From an uncultured Bacilli bacterium (GTDB lineage: Bacteria; Bacillota_I; Bacilli_A; RF39; UBA660), in NCBI GenBank assembly GCA_948543905.1, contig CAOVIS010000013.1, positions 1 through 7,318 of the forward strand: a stretch of DNA of 7,318 nucleotides, read 5' to 3'. Below the pieces are notes generated by a model. That model searched no databases and was not told the DNA's origin. It saw only the letters and a program-made list of their open reading frames with translations. Every line of letters starts with the position of its first letter. The first letter of the stretch is position 1. Made by a program: the position numbers and the translations under genes. This document shows positions 1-5,596 of the stretch, piece by piece.

Positions 1-487
1 ACGTGGTACATTAAATCTTAATGATGAAGTTGAAATCGTAGGACTTAAAGATACTAAGAAAACTGTAGTTACTGGTATCGAAATGTTCCGTAAATCTCTA
101 GACTTTGCTCAAGCTGGTGATAACGCAGGTGTATTACTTCGTGGTATCGCTCGTGACGAAGTTGAACGTGGACAAGTTCTTGCTAAACCAGGAAGTGTTA
201 CTCCACATCATAAATTTAAAGCTAGTGTGTATGTACTTTCTAAAGAAGAGGGCGGACGTCATACTCCATTCTTCTCAAATTATAGACCACAATTCTACTT
301 TAGAACTACTGATGTTACAGGTGTTATCGAACTTCCTGCTGGTGTAGAAATGGTTATGCCTGGTGATAATGTTGACATGACTGTTGAATTAATTGCTCCA
401 GTTGCACTTGAAAATGGTACTAAATTCTCTATCCGTGAGGGTGGACGTACTGTTGGTGCTGGTGTAGTATCAGAAATTATTGAGTAA
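1..487 (+). CDS. tuf: Elongation factor Tu, C-terminal part (5' end outside the window)
   Basis: EF-Tu is the GTPase that delivers aminoacyl-tRNA to the ribosome. The reading frame is open from base 2 and gives about 161 residues of a protein normally near 395, so the GTP-binding domain is missing and only the last part of domain II and all of domain III are present. Recognisable stretches are [62 protein letters not shown] and [13 protein letters not shown]. Any ATG inside the frame, such as the one at base 83, is an internal methionine and not a start. Codon use is biased to CGT, GGT, CCA and GTT, as expected for a very highly expressed gene, and its G+C is clearly higher than that of the following genes. 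Two stop codons (TAATAA) end it and a terminator follows immediately. The family call is near certain. Confidence 0.98.
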   Translation, partial: RGTLNLNDEVEIVGLKDTKKTVVTGIEMFRKSLDFAQAGDNAGVLLRGIARDEVERGQVLAKPGSVTPHHKFKASVYVLSKEEGGRHTPFFSNYRPQFYFRTTDVTGVIELPAGVEMVMPGDNVDMTVELIAPVALENGTKFSIREGGRTVGAGVVSEIIE

Positions 488-494
488 TAAAATT

Positions 495-525
495 AGAGCC
501 TAGAAATAGGTTCTTTTTATTTTCT
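495..525 (+). terminator. Intrinsic terminator of tuf
   Basis: The arms AGAGCCTA (495-502) and TAGGTTCT (507-514) pair over 8 bp with one G-U pair and a GAAA tetraloop. A T-rich tail (514-523, one A interruption) follows. It begins 7 bases after the tuf stop codon and separates tuf from the downstream genes. Confidence 0.88.
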
Positions 526-534
526 AAAATTTAT

Positions 535-542
535 GATACAAT
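535..542 (+). promoter_or_regulatory. Probable extended -10 promoter for the peptidase operon
   Basis: The sequence TG-A-TACAAT (535-542) fits an extended -10 element and lies 21 bases before the ATG at 564. No good -35 box stands at the right distance; the expected position falls in the T-rich tail of the tuf terminator. Transcription would start near 549, giving a short leader holding the ribosome binding site AAAGAGG (551-557). The call rests on the -10 alone. Confidence 0.45.
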
Positions 543-563
543 AAGTTAGTAAAGAGGTATAAA

Positions 564-1400
564 ATGAATAGAAAAGAAAGTTTAAAAATCCTATTTATAT
601 TTTTTATAATGTTATTATTTGGAGATTTATTTTTACTATTTATATCATTTAAGCCCAAAGACATAACCGCTCCTAATGTTGAAGTGAAAAATCTTGAAAT
701 CTATGATTACGAGGAACTTCCTAAAGCTCAAGATTTTATAACAAAGATAACCGAGTCTTCAGATTATAAAATAAAAGAAATTTTTCCTGAAAAAAAGCTA
801 GGTAATCAAAATATCGAAATAATGGTCGAAGATAAATATGGTAATATTACTAAAAAAACAGTAGTTTTGACAATTAAAGAATATGAATTATCTCCCATAT
901 TTATTGGACTTACTCCTATTACGATTGAAATCGGAGAATCTTTATATCTAAAAAAGGATGTTAAATTGTTAGATAAAAAAGAAGGAAATATATCTTTTTT
1001 AGTAGATGATACTCAAGTTAATTACAACAAGCCTGGCGAATACAAAATAATCTATAAAGCAAAAAATATTAATTTTGCTAAGGAGCGAACTATCACTATT
1101 AAAGAATCAAGCAAATCATATATGCTTAAAAATTTTTCTACTTATAACCAATATCCCAACTATCCTAATGGATGTGAAAGCATTGCTCTTTATAATATTT
1201 TAAAATATTACAATATTAATGTAAAACCTGATGAAATAGTTGCTAGGCTAAAAAAAGGCTCAGGAATATATCAAGAAAATGGTAATATTTATGGCGGTAA
1301 TCCAGAAATTGAGTTTGTTGGAAATCCTAAAGCATATAATGGCTATGGTGTTTATGAAACCCCTATTCAAGAGGTTGGTAACTATTATAAACCTGCATGA
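564..1400 (+). CDS. Membrane-anchored C39-like cysteine peptidase, N-terminal piece (frameshifted gene)
   Basis: This 278-residue piece starts at an ATG 6 bases after AAAGAGG. Residues 8-28 form one hydrophobic segment (signal anchor). Residues about 35-104 and 108-180 resemble two bacterial Ig-like domains (TAPNV..., DKYGNITKK; IEIGESL, NKPGEYKIIYKA), expected outside the cell. From about residue 185 the C39-like peptidase fold (Peptidase_C39_2 type) begins: NQYPNYPNGCESIALYNILKYY supplies the nucleophile Cys204 and the probable oxyanion Gln196, followed by YGGNPEIEFVGNP and YGVYETPI, typical of this family. The frame then stops at TGA (1398-1400), before the catalytic His and Asp, which are encoded in the -1 frame from 1397. 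Removal of one base best explains this. As read, this piece alone cannot be an active peptidase. The family call is firm; the substrate is unknown. Confidence 0.87.
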   Translation: MNRKESLKILFIFFIMLLFGDLFLLFISFKPKDITAPNVEVKNLEIYDYEELPKAQDFITKITESSDYKIKEIFPEKKLGNQNIEIMVEDKYGNITKKTVVLTIKEYELSPIFIGLTPITIEIGESLYLKKDVKLLDKKEGNISFLVDDTQVNYNKPGEYKIIYKAKNINFAKERTITIKESSKSYMLKNFSTYNQYPNYPNGCESIALYNILKYYNINVKPDEIVARLKKGSGIYQENGNIYGGNPEIEFVGNPKAYNGYGVYETPIQEVGNYYKPA

Positions 1401-1702
1401 TTAATTATACAGGCAATTCTTTAGATAATGTTTTAAATCTTGTAAAAAAAGGAATACCTGTACAAGTATGGGTATCAATTAATTTAGATGATACTAATGA
1501 ATGTTATACATGGATTTACAAAGAAACAGGTGAAAAAATAAATTGGCTATGCAATCTTCATAGCGTTGTTATAGTAGGTTTTAATTCTAAGGATATTTAT
1601 ATATCCGACTCTTATACTGGAAGTATTGAATCCTACGATCGCGTTCAATTTGAAAAAATTTATAATCTTTTTGTTAAAAGGGCCTTATATTATAATAATT
1701 AG
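1397..1702 (+). CDS. C39-like cysteine peptidase, C-terminal piece with His and Asp (frameshifted gene)
   Basis: This 101-residue frame completes the peptidase domain of the preceding gene. NLHSVVIVGF carries the catalytic His55 and ISDSYTG the third triad residue Asp71; IPVQVWVSIN and TWIYKETGEKINW are also typical of C39-like peptidases. It has no signal sequence and no credible ribosome binding site: the nearest purine-rich stretch, GAGGTTGG, lies more than 20 bases before the ATG. Its ATG overlaps the upstream stop as ATGA, so translational coupling is formally possible, but restoring one base joins the pieces into a normal single protein of about 380 residues (...YYKPA-M-INYTGNS...). It is therefore best read as the distal part of a broken gene. 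The stop TAG is followed after 17 bases by the next gene, so the two are probably cotranscribed. Confidence 0.82.
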   Translation: MINYTGNSLDNVLNLVKKGIPVQVWVSINLDDTNECYTWIYKETGEKINWLCNLHSVVIVGFNSKDIYISDSYTGSIESYDRVQFEKIYNLFVKRALYYNN

Positions 1703-1719
1703 AAAGAAAGGAACTTAAT

Positions 1720-2436
1720 ATGAAAAAATTTTTAATGATATCCATTTTTATTCTAACAATGATTTTTGTCTTTGCATTATTAAAATATTTTGAGAGTACT
1801 GTTAAAAAAACAATAGAATACTTAGATATTAATTCAAATATTGTCCAAGAACTATACGCACAGGTAAATCCTAGCAATAATTCTTTAGTCTTGACAGATT
1901 TATATTATAATAATACTATCTCCAATAAATATATGCTTACTGTAGCTATTTCTGATTATTTAGATGGTGGTAGTGAAATCCCTGAGTTTATCCCTGAAAA
2001 AGAAATTGAGGATAGAGTTCATGACATATTTGGCTATGATACAAGTCTTTATCATGAAAATACTTATGTTCTTAATCATGATGTTTGTGGTTATTATTAT
2101 CGCAAAGAAATCTCGCAATATGAAATCATTACAAGTTGTGGGGACGCTAATATGGATGCTTTTTATCGTAAGATTATTAAGGCAGAAAAACAAGATGATA
2201 CCATCAAAATTACTGAAAAATTGATTTATGTTAGTGAAGATTTGAGTGATTATATTTTCAAAGTCTTTATTTATGATAGCTATCAAAAAGAAAAATCACT
2301 TGATTATTTTGAACGTGATATAAATTCCTCTAGAAACATTAATATTGATGATTACCTTGAAGGTGCTAGTACTTACCTTTATACATTTCAATTACAAAAT
2401 GGTCAATACCGGTTTACTTCTTTTAAAAAGATATAA
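1720..2436 (+). CDS. Membrane-anchored protein of unknown function
   Basis: The protein has 238 residues and starts 6 bases after a good ribosome binding site, AAAGGAA (1707-1713). Residues 3-22 form one strongly hydrophobic helix after MKK, giving a signal anchor or uncleaved signal peptide; no lipobox cysteine is present. The rest is mostly polar and should lie outside the membrane. Visible points are a helix-like start (TVKKTIEYLDINSNIVQELYAQVNPS), and two cysteines, Cys123 in DVCGYYY and Cys140 in TSCGDAN, which could form a disulfide. I do not recognise the family. It follows the C39-like peptidase by only 17 bases and has no promoter of its own that I can see, so the two probably share a transcript and an envelope location. 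No function should be assigned. Confidence 0.85.
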   Translation: MKKFLMISIFILTMIFVFALLKYFESTVKKTIEYLDINSNIVQELYAQVNPSNNSLVLTDLYYNNTISNKYMLTVAISDYLDGGSEIPEFIPEKEIEDRVHDIFGYDTSLYHENTYVLNHDVCGYYYRKEISQYEIITSCGDANMDAFYRKIIKAEKQDDTIKITEKLIYVSEDLSDYIFKVFIYDSYQKEKSLDYFERDINSSRNINIDDYLEGASTYLYTFQLQNGQYRFTSFKKI

Positions 2437-2441
2437 AATAA

Positions 2442-2470
2442 TTGTGTTGAAAATATATTTATGCTATACT
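2442..2470 (+). promoter_or_regulatory. Sigma-A-type promoter for the 2492 gene
   Basis: TTGTGT (2442-2447) and TATACT (2465-2470) are separated by exactly 17 bases, and TG precedes the -10 by one base (extended -10). The expected transcription start near 2477 coincides with the ribosome binding site AGGGAGGG, so the leader would be only about 15 bases. The layout matches the promoter at 6115-6143 (same 17-base spacer ending in ATGC before the -10). Confidence 0.75.
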
Positions 2471-2476
2471 TTTTTT

Positions 2477-2484
2477 AGGGAGGG
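2477..2484 (+). promoter_or_regulatory. Ribosome binding site that fixes the start at 2492
   Basis: AGGGAGGG stands 7 bases before the ATG at 2492. The same frame is open further upstream to an ATG at 2345, but that start lies inside the preceding gene, has no such site, and would place the promoter inside the coding region. Confidence 0.85.
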
Positions 2485-2491
2485 TTTAAAT

Positions 2492-3145
2492 ATGGAATTT
2501 TATGCTTTAAATAATGCTGCAAATTTAGTTAAATATTGTAAGGTGCCTAGTCTTGATATTATGGAACATATAGGAAATGGTAGGGGATATATCTCAGTTG
2601 AGGGCTCACATGTCTCTTTAAAAGTTTATCAAGGCCATGAAACCAGAGGGAGTATTATCTCCAGTAATGTAGGATGTGCTGGCCATGGATGTGATCATTA
2701 TTATGAAAGTATTAGTGTACCTGTTTATAGCAATATTGGTTTAGGATATGAATTATCTTCCGCTATTAGATGTTATCTTGCTGTTTGTAATTTAAATATT
2801 GCTGAAGCCAAAGCGTGTTTAAATAGAGTTTTTAACGATTTAAGTTGTAGTGAAAAAGATAAAGCCAATATCTATTGGATCTTGTCACAAATGGCTCAAA
2901 TGGAACAAAGAAACTTTCATGATTTAAATGAATTGACAAAATTTTTTATGTCACGCAACCAAAGATATTATTCACATAATTATCAAGAACAAATAAATGG
3001 TTTAACTCTAAAAGATTTACGGTACAATTATTCATCATCTAGACTTTTAAATGGAATAAGAGCAAATCTTCATGCTTATGATAAAGTAGAAGAATTAACT
3101 AATTTTATGCCTGACGTAATGTCAAGAAGTAGACGTTTAATATAA
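2492..3145 (+). CDS. Cytosolic protein of unknown function with a Cys/His cluster
   Basis: The 217-residue product has no signal peptide and no transmembrane segment, so it should act in the cytosol, unlike most of its neighbours. The centre of the N-terminal half holds GCAGHGCDHYY, in which Cys62, His65, Cys67 and His69 make a compact C-x2-H-x-C-x-H group that could bind a metal; further cysteines are at 16, 94, 99, 109 and 119. Residues about 83-155 look mainly helical (YELSSAIRCYLAVCNLNIAEAKACL, DKANIYWILSQMAQMEQR), possibly a helical-repeat-like bundle. The C-terminus is basic (SRSRRLI). The start is set by a strong ribosome binding site and a promoter just upstream, and a terminator follows 11-15 bases after the stop, so it is a single-gene transcription unit, perhaps with some read-through from the gene ending at 2436. 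I do not recognise the family. Confidence 0.88.
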   Translation: MEFYALNNAANLVKYCKVPSLDIMEHIGNGRGYISVEGSHVSLKVYQGHETRGSIISSNVGCAGHGCDHYYESISVPVYSNIGLGYELSSAIRCYLAVCNLNIAEAKACLNRVFNDLSCSEKDKANIYWILSQMAQMEQRNFHDLNELTKFFMSRNQRYYSHNYQEQINGLTLKDLRYNYSSSRLLNGIRANLHAYDKVEELTNFMPDVMSRSRRLI

Positions 3146-3155
3146 ATAAATTTAT

Positions 3156-3182
3156 AAAAGAGTAATAAATATTACTTTTTTT
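3156..3182 (+). terminator. Intrinsic terminator after the 2492 gene
   Basis: AGTAATA (3161-3167) and TATTACT (3170-3176) pair perfectly around AA, and the stem can be extended by the A-rich stretch before it pairing with the T run after it. Seven T residues follow (3176-3182). It lies just after the stop codon at 3143-3145. Confidence 0.85.
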
Positions 3183-3196
3183 AAATGGTAAAATAC

Positions 3197-3225
3197 TTGA
3201 ACTAACTAGCTCTATCTTATATAAT
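3197..3225 (+). promoter_or_regulatory. Sigma-A-type promoter of the XRE-family regulator gene
   Basis: TTGAAC (3197-3202) and a perfect TATAAT (3220-3225) are separated by 17 bases. Transcription would start near 3232, about 30 bases before the ATG at 3262. A partial palindrome overlaps the -10 and could be an operator. Confidence 0.8.
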
Positions 3226-3230
3226 TAGAT
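3214..3230 (+). promoter_or_regulatory. Possible operator: imperfect palindrome over the -10 box
   Basis: The 17-base stretch is symmetric around 3222: ATCT at 3214-3217 mirrors AGAT at 3227-3230, and AT at 3219-3220 mirrors AT at 3224-3225, so 6 of 8 base pairs match. It covers the -10 box of a gene whose product has an XRE helix-turn-helix, so self-regulation is plausible. AT-rich DNA yields such symmetry easily, so this is tentative. Confidence 0.25.
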
Positions 3231-3261
3231 TAAGAACATTAACAAGAAGTGAGGAATATAT

Positions 3262-4308
3262 ATGCCAAATAAAGAATTAGGAAATTTAATCGCTGATTTA
3301 AGAAAAAAGAAGAATCTAACTCAAAGTGATTTAGCAACTAAACTAAATGTCACAAACAAGGCCATTAGTAACTGGGAAACAGGTAAAAATCTTCCAGATC
3401 TTGAAATTATAAAAGAGTTAAGTATAATATTAGAATATGACTTCTTTAATAATTTCTATAACCAAAAAAAGAAATCTAAAATTTTTTCTAAAACTTCTAA
3501 AATACTTCTTTTTATTATGTCTCTTATCTTTTTCTTTTTACTATTTTATTTCTTTGTTAGTTGTCAAAGATTTAAAGTTTATGTGTTAAGTCATGAGGAA
3601 CTTAATCTCGGTAATTCTCTACTTGTTATAAATAATGATAATATTATTTTAGAAATAGATAAAATAACTAAACAGAATTCTGAAATTCTGAATTACTCTA
3701 TTTATTTAAATAAAGAAAACGACATTGAAGAAATAGTTTATAAAGATAGTAATACTAATCTTGTTTTAATCGATAACACTTGTAACCCTATTTATTTCCC
3801 TAAAAACTTTTTAAAAAATAAGAAATATTTAACTTTAAAAATAACCTATAATGAAAATAATGAACTTAAAACAAAAGAGTATAATCTAAAACTTACGGGG
3901 GTTAGAGAAGCTACTAAATATCAAACTAAACAAGAGTATTTAATAAAAAAACAAAACACTAAAACTCTTCTAAAAAATAATGGTTACTCTATGTATTACA
4001 AAAACTATTATGAAAAAGAAGAAGAAAATTTAAAATTAATATATGATTTAAATACTAATACTTTTAACTATACTGAAACTGTTAATGATTTAACTTATAA
4101 TTTGGTATATCAAGTTGATCAAGATTTAATTACCATTAAAACTTATTATAACTCTAATTACGGGGTTTTAGTGATGGAAGCAAATCTAAACCCTAATACT
4201 AAAGATTTAACCTGTAAGTTAGGTGAGTGCCCAGATCTAAATAATATCTACAATAAAATGTGTGAAAAATACAACTTAATAAGTGATTCTAGTTTAACTA
4301 GACTCTAA
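3262..4308 (+). CDS. Membrane-tethered XRE-family transcriptional regulator
   Basis: The 348-residue protein combines three parts. Residues 6-58 are an XRE/Cro-type helix-turn-helix (LIADLRKKKNLTQSDLATKL...TNKAISNWETGKNLPDLEIIKELS), the pattern that binds operator DNA, often as a dimer. Residues 81-100 form one transmembrane helix preceded by a lysine-rich linker (QKKKSKIFSKTSK), which places the HTH in the cytosol. Residues 101-348 should lie outside; this part is rich in Asn, Tyr and Lys, probably beta-rich, with cysteines in CNPIYF and, near the end, CKLGECPDLNNIYNKMCEKY. This is the layout of a one-component sensor-regulator, in which an external signal would act directly on the DNA-binding domain. 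The ATG follows GAGGAA by 6-7 bases. The gene has its own promoter and terminator. Signal and target genes are unknown; the envelope-protein cluster just downstream is the obvious candidate target. Confidence 0.9.
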   Translation: MPNKELGNLIADLRKKKNLTQSDLATKLNVTNKAISNWETGKNLPDLEIIKELSIILEYDFFNNFYNQKKKSKIFSKTSKILLFIMSLIFFFLLFYFFVSCQRFKVYVLSHEELNLGNSLLVINNDNIILEIDKITKQNSEILNYSIYLNKENDIEEIVYKDSNTNLVLIDNTCNPIYFPKNFLKNKKYLTLKITYNENNELKTKEYNLKLTGVREATKYQTKQEYLIKKQNTKTLLKNNGYSMYYKNYYEKEEENLKLIYDLNTNTFNYTETVNDLTYNLVYQVDQDLITIKTYYNSNYGVLVMEANLNPNTKDLTCKLGECPDLNNIYNKMCEKYNLISDSSLTRL

Positions 4309-4315
4309 ATTTTTC

Positions 4316-4345
4316 CAAGTGAAGCAATTCTTCCTTGCTTTTTTT
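4316..4345 (+). terminator. Intrinsic terminator after the XRE regulator
   Basis: CAAG (4316-4319) and GAAG (4321-4324), separated by a bulged T, pair with CTTC (4330-4333) and CTTG (4334-4337) around a five-base loop. After one C, seven T residues follow (4339-4345). It starts 7 bases after the stop codon at 4306-4308 and separates the regulator from the downstream cluster. Confidence 0.85.
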
Positions 4346-4364
4346 AATAACCAAATGTTAAGAT
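4335..4364 (+). promoter_or_regulatory. Weak candidate promoter for the small membrane-protein operon
   Basis: TGT before TAAGAT (4359-4364) resembles an extended -10; the only -35-like hexamer is TTGCTT (4335-4340), 18 bases away and inside the terminator stem. The downstream genes need a promoter because a terminator precedes them, but this one is poor, which would suit a gene set that depends on an activator. Confidence 0.3.
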
Positions 4365-4385
4365 TAGCGTGGAAGGAGGACCTAT

Positions 4386-4769
4386 ATGTCCAAGAAGAAT
4401 ATCAGCTTTGTTTTAATAATATTATTTACTTATTTAGCTATTATAAGTTTTAAAGTTTTTAATAATGACAAAAGACAATATCCAATCAATAGTGATTACT
4501 TAGCCATTACTAAAACAACTAAATACACTCCTAAAGAAATTTATGGATTTATCGAAGAAAAATCATGGCCTAACACCAATGAATTTTATGATATCATAAT
4601 TAATTGGTATGACTACTATCCTAAAACAACTCCCTTTATAACTTCTTGGGGCAAACGATTAAGTTATGAAGAATATGAAAAAATAAGAAGGGAATACTAC
4701 AAAATCAGTAGTAAAAAATTATTTAAATTATTATTATCCAGCAGTAAAGATAATTTTAAATTATTTTAG
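4386..4769 (+). CDS. Small membrane-anchored protein of unknown family, paralog of the next gene
   Basis: This 127-residue protein starts 6 bases after an ideal ribosome binding site, AAGGAGG (4373-4379). Residues 6-22 form a single hydrophobic helix after MSKKN, and the remaining polar part should lie outside the cell. Its conserved core is shared with the following gene: YTPKEIYGFIEEKSWP (47-62), a short variable stretch, then IINWYDYYPKTTP (71-83), SYEEYEKIRREYY (93-105) and a closing LFKLLLSSSKD segment. The aromatic residues (Trp61, Trp74, Tyr75, Tyr77, Tyr78) are strikingly concentrated. No catalytic motif or lipobox is visible, and I do not recognise the family. It lies 14 bases before its paralog, so the two are cotranscribed and probably arose by tandem duplication. 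Confidence 0.85.
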   Translation: MSKKNISFVLIILFTYLAIISFKVFNNDKRQYPINSDYLAITKTTKYTPKEIYGFIEEKSWPNTNEFYDIIINWYDYYPKTTPFITSWGKRLSYEEYEKIRREYYKISSKKLFKLLLSSSKDNFKLF

Positions 4770-4783
4770 AAGGGAACTAAAAA

Positions 4784-5218
4784 ATGCGAAAATTAAGAAT
4801 TTACAAAAAACAAATTAAAACTTATACTCTAATAATTATTCTAGCAGCCATATTAGGATATGCATCACTTTTAGTTTTTAAAAAATTAAATACAAAAGAA
4901 ATACCAGATGAAGAAATACATGTTGTAGCAGAATCTGAGTATAAAGAAGCAATGTTCACACCAGAACAGATGTATAAGTTTATTGAAGAAGGTTCATGGC
5001 CAGGTCAATATGAAGAAGAGATTAAAAAAATTGTAATAAACTGGTATGATTATTATTCAAAAGAAACTCCATATAAAACTCATTTTGGGGAAGAACTAAA
5101 CTATAAGGAGTATCAAAAAATACATGATGAATACTATTTATCAGGTGACGATAACATTACACTATTTAGATTATTAGTTGTTGCTAATAAAGAGTGGTTT
5201 CATGTAACTATTAATTAA
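4784..5218 (+). CDS. Small membrane-anchored protein of unknown family, paralog of the preceding gene
   Basis: The protein has 144 residues and starts 8 bases after AAGGGA (4770-4775). A basic N-terminus (MRKLRIYKKQIK) precedes one transmembrane helix at residues 13-32, so the N-terminus should be inside and the rest outside. An acidic linker (PDEEIHVVAESEYKEA) follows. The core repeats that of the preceding gene: FTPEQMYKFIEEGSWP (58-73), VINWYDYYSKETP (84-96), NYKEYQKIHDEYY (106-118) and LFRLLVVANKE. The copies agree at the SWP and INWYDYY motifs and in helix-like flanks, but differ in the membrane helix and linker, so the duplication is not recent. Function is unknown. The next gene follows after 21 bases, suggesting a three-gene operon. 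Confidence 0.85.
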   Translation: MRKLRIYKKQIKTYTLIIILAAILGYASLLVFKKLNTKEIPDEEIHVVAESEYKEAMFTPEQMYKFIEEGSWPGQYEEEIKKIVINWYDYYSKETPYKTHFGEELNYKEYQKIHDEYYLSGDDNITLFRLLVVANKEWFHVTIN

Positions 5219-5239
5219 AAAAAGGAAGGAAAAAGAAAA

Positions 5240-5596
5240 ATGAAAAAAAGTATAAAATATATTACTTTAATTTTAGGGATGTTTTGTGTTGGCTTAACTG
5301 CCGTATTTGCCGAAAGTGATACTTATATTAATAAAAATGGCGTAGTAATAGATAAAGTAATGGTTGAAAAATTAAAAAATGCTGTTGGAAATGATTTTTA
5401 CGAACTTGCCACCCAAGAAGAGTATGATTATTTAAGAAATATTTATTTAAATAATTATACTGAAACTTCTATAATCCAAGGTCAAAGAGATTTAGTCTTA
5501 AACGGTAAAATAATCGAATCTGAAAGTTATTATCTAACTGAAGATGCACTGAAGGAAATTCTCAAGCTTGCTATCAAACTTCATATAAAAGATTAA
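5240..5596 (+). CDS. Secreted protein of unknown function, N-terminal fragment of a broken gene
   Basis: The 118-residue frame starts after AAAGGAAGG (5221-5229). It opens with a clear cleavable signal peptide: KK, a hydrophobic core (YITLILGMFCVGLTAV) and AVFA-ES, with cleavage likely after Ala24. The mature part (VVIDKVMVEKLKNAVGNDFYELATQEEYDYLRNIYLNNYTETSI) looks like a real coding sequence. The family resembles poorly described exported proteins of low-GC Bacillota that are roughly 250-290 residues long, so this product is too short. The sense-like sequence continues in the -1 frame from about 5542, which puts a one-base loss somewhere about 5542-5580; the last residues here (from about LKEILKLAIKLHIKD) may be out-of-frame translation. 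It is the third gene of the small membrane-protein cluster. Confidence 0.75.
   Translation: MKKSIKYITLILGMFCVGLTAVFAESDTYINKNGVVIDKVMVEKLKNAVGNDFYELATQEEYDYLRNIYLNNYTETSIIQGQRDLVLNGKIIESESYYLTEDALKEILKLAIKLHIKD

Noticed and set aside
443..445. Ser in place of Ala at the EF-Tu site where changes give kirromycin resistance (Ala375 in E. coli)
   Set aside because: FSIREGG is the ordinary sequence in many Bacillota, so it is not a sign of selection for antibiotic resistance.
1398..1400. TGA in the peptidase gene as a recoded codon (Trp or Gly)
   Set aside because: Reading through it in the same frame gives only LIIQAIL and then a TAG, while the real continuation is in another frame. TGG is used for tryptophan throughout the window.
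1385..1400. Programmed -1 frameshifting joining the two peptidase pieces
   Set aside because: No X-XXY-YYZ slippery heptamer precedes the junction and no obvious stem-loop follows it.
1960..2286. Overlapping frames on both strands inside the anchored-protein gene
   Set aside because: They lie wholly within a well-supported gene with a good start site, and their products look like low-complexity Ile/Lys-rich shadow translation.
2345..2491. Upstream start for the Cys/His-cluster protein
   Set aside because: It would overlap the preceding gene and include the promoter; the ATG at 2492 has the strong ribosome binding site.
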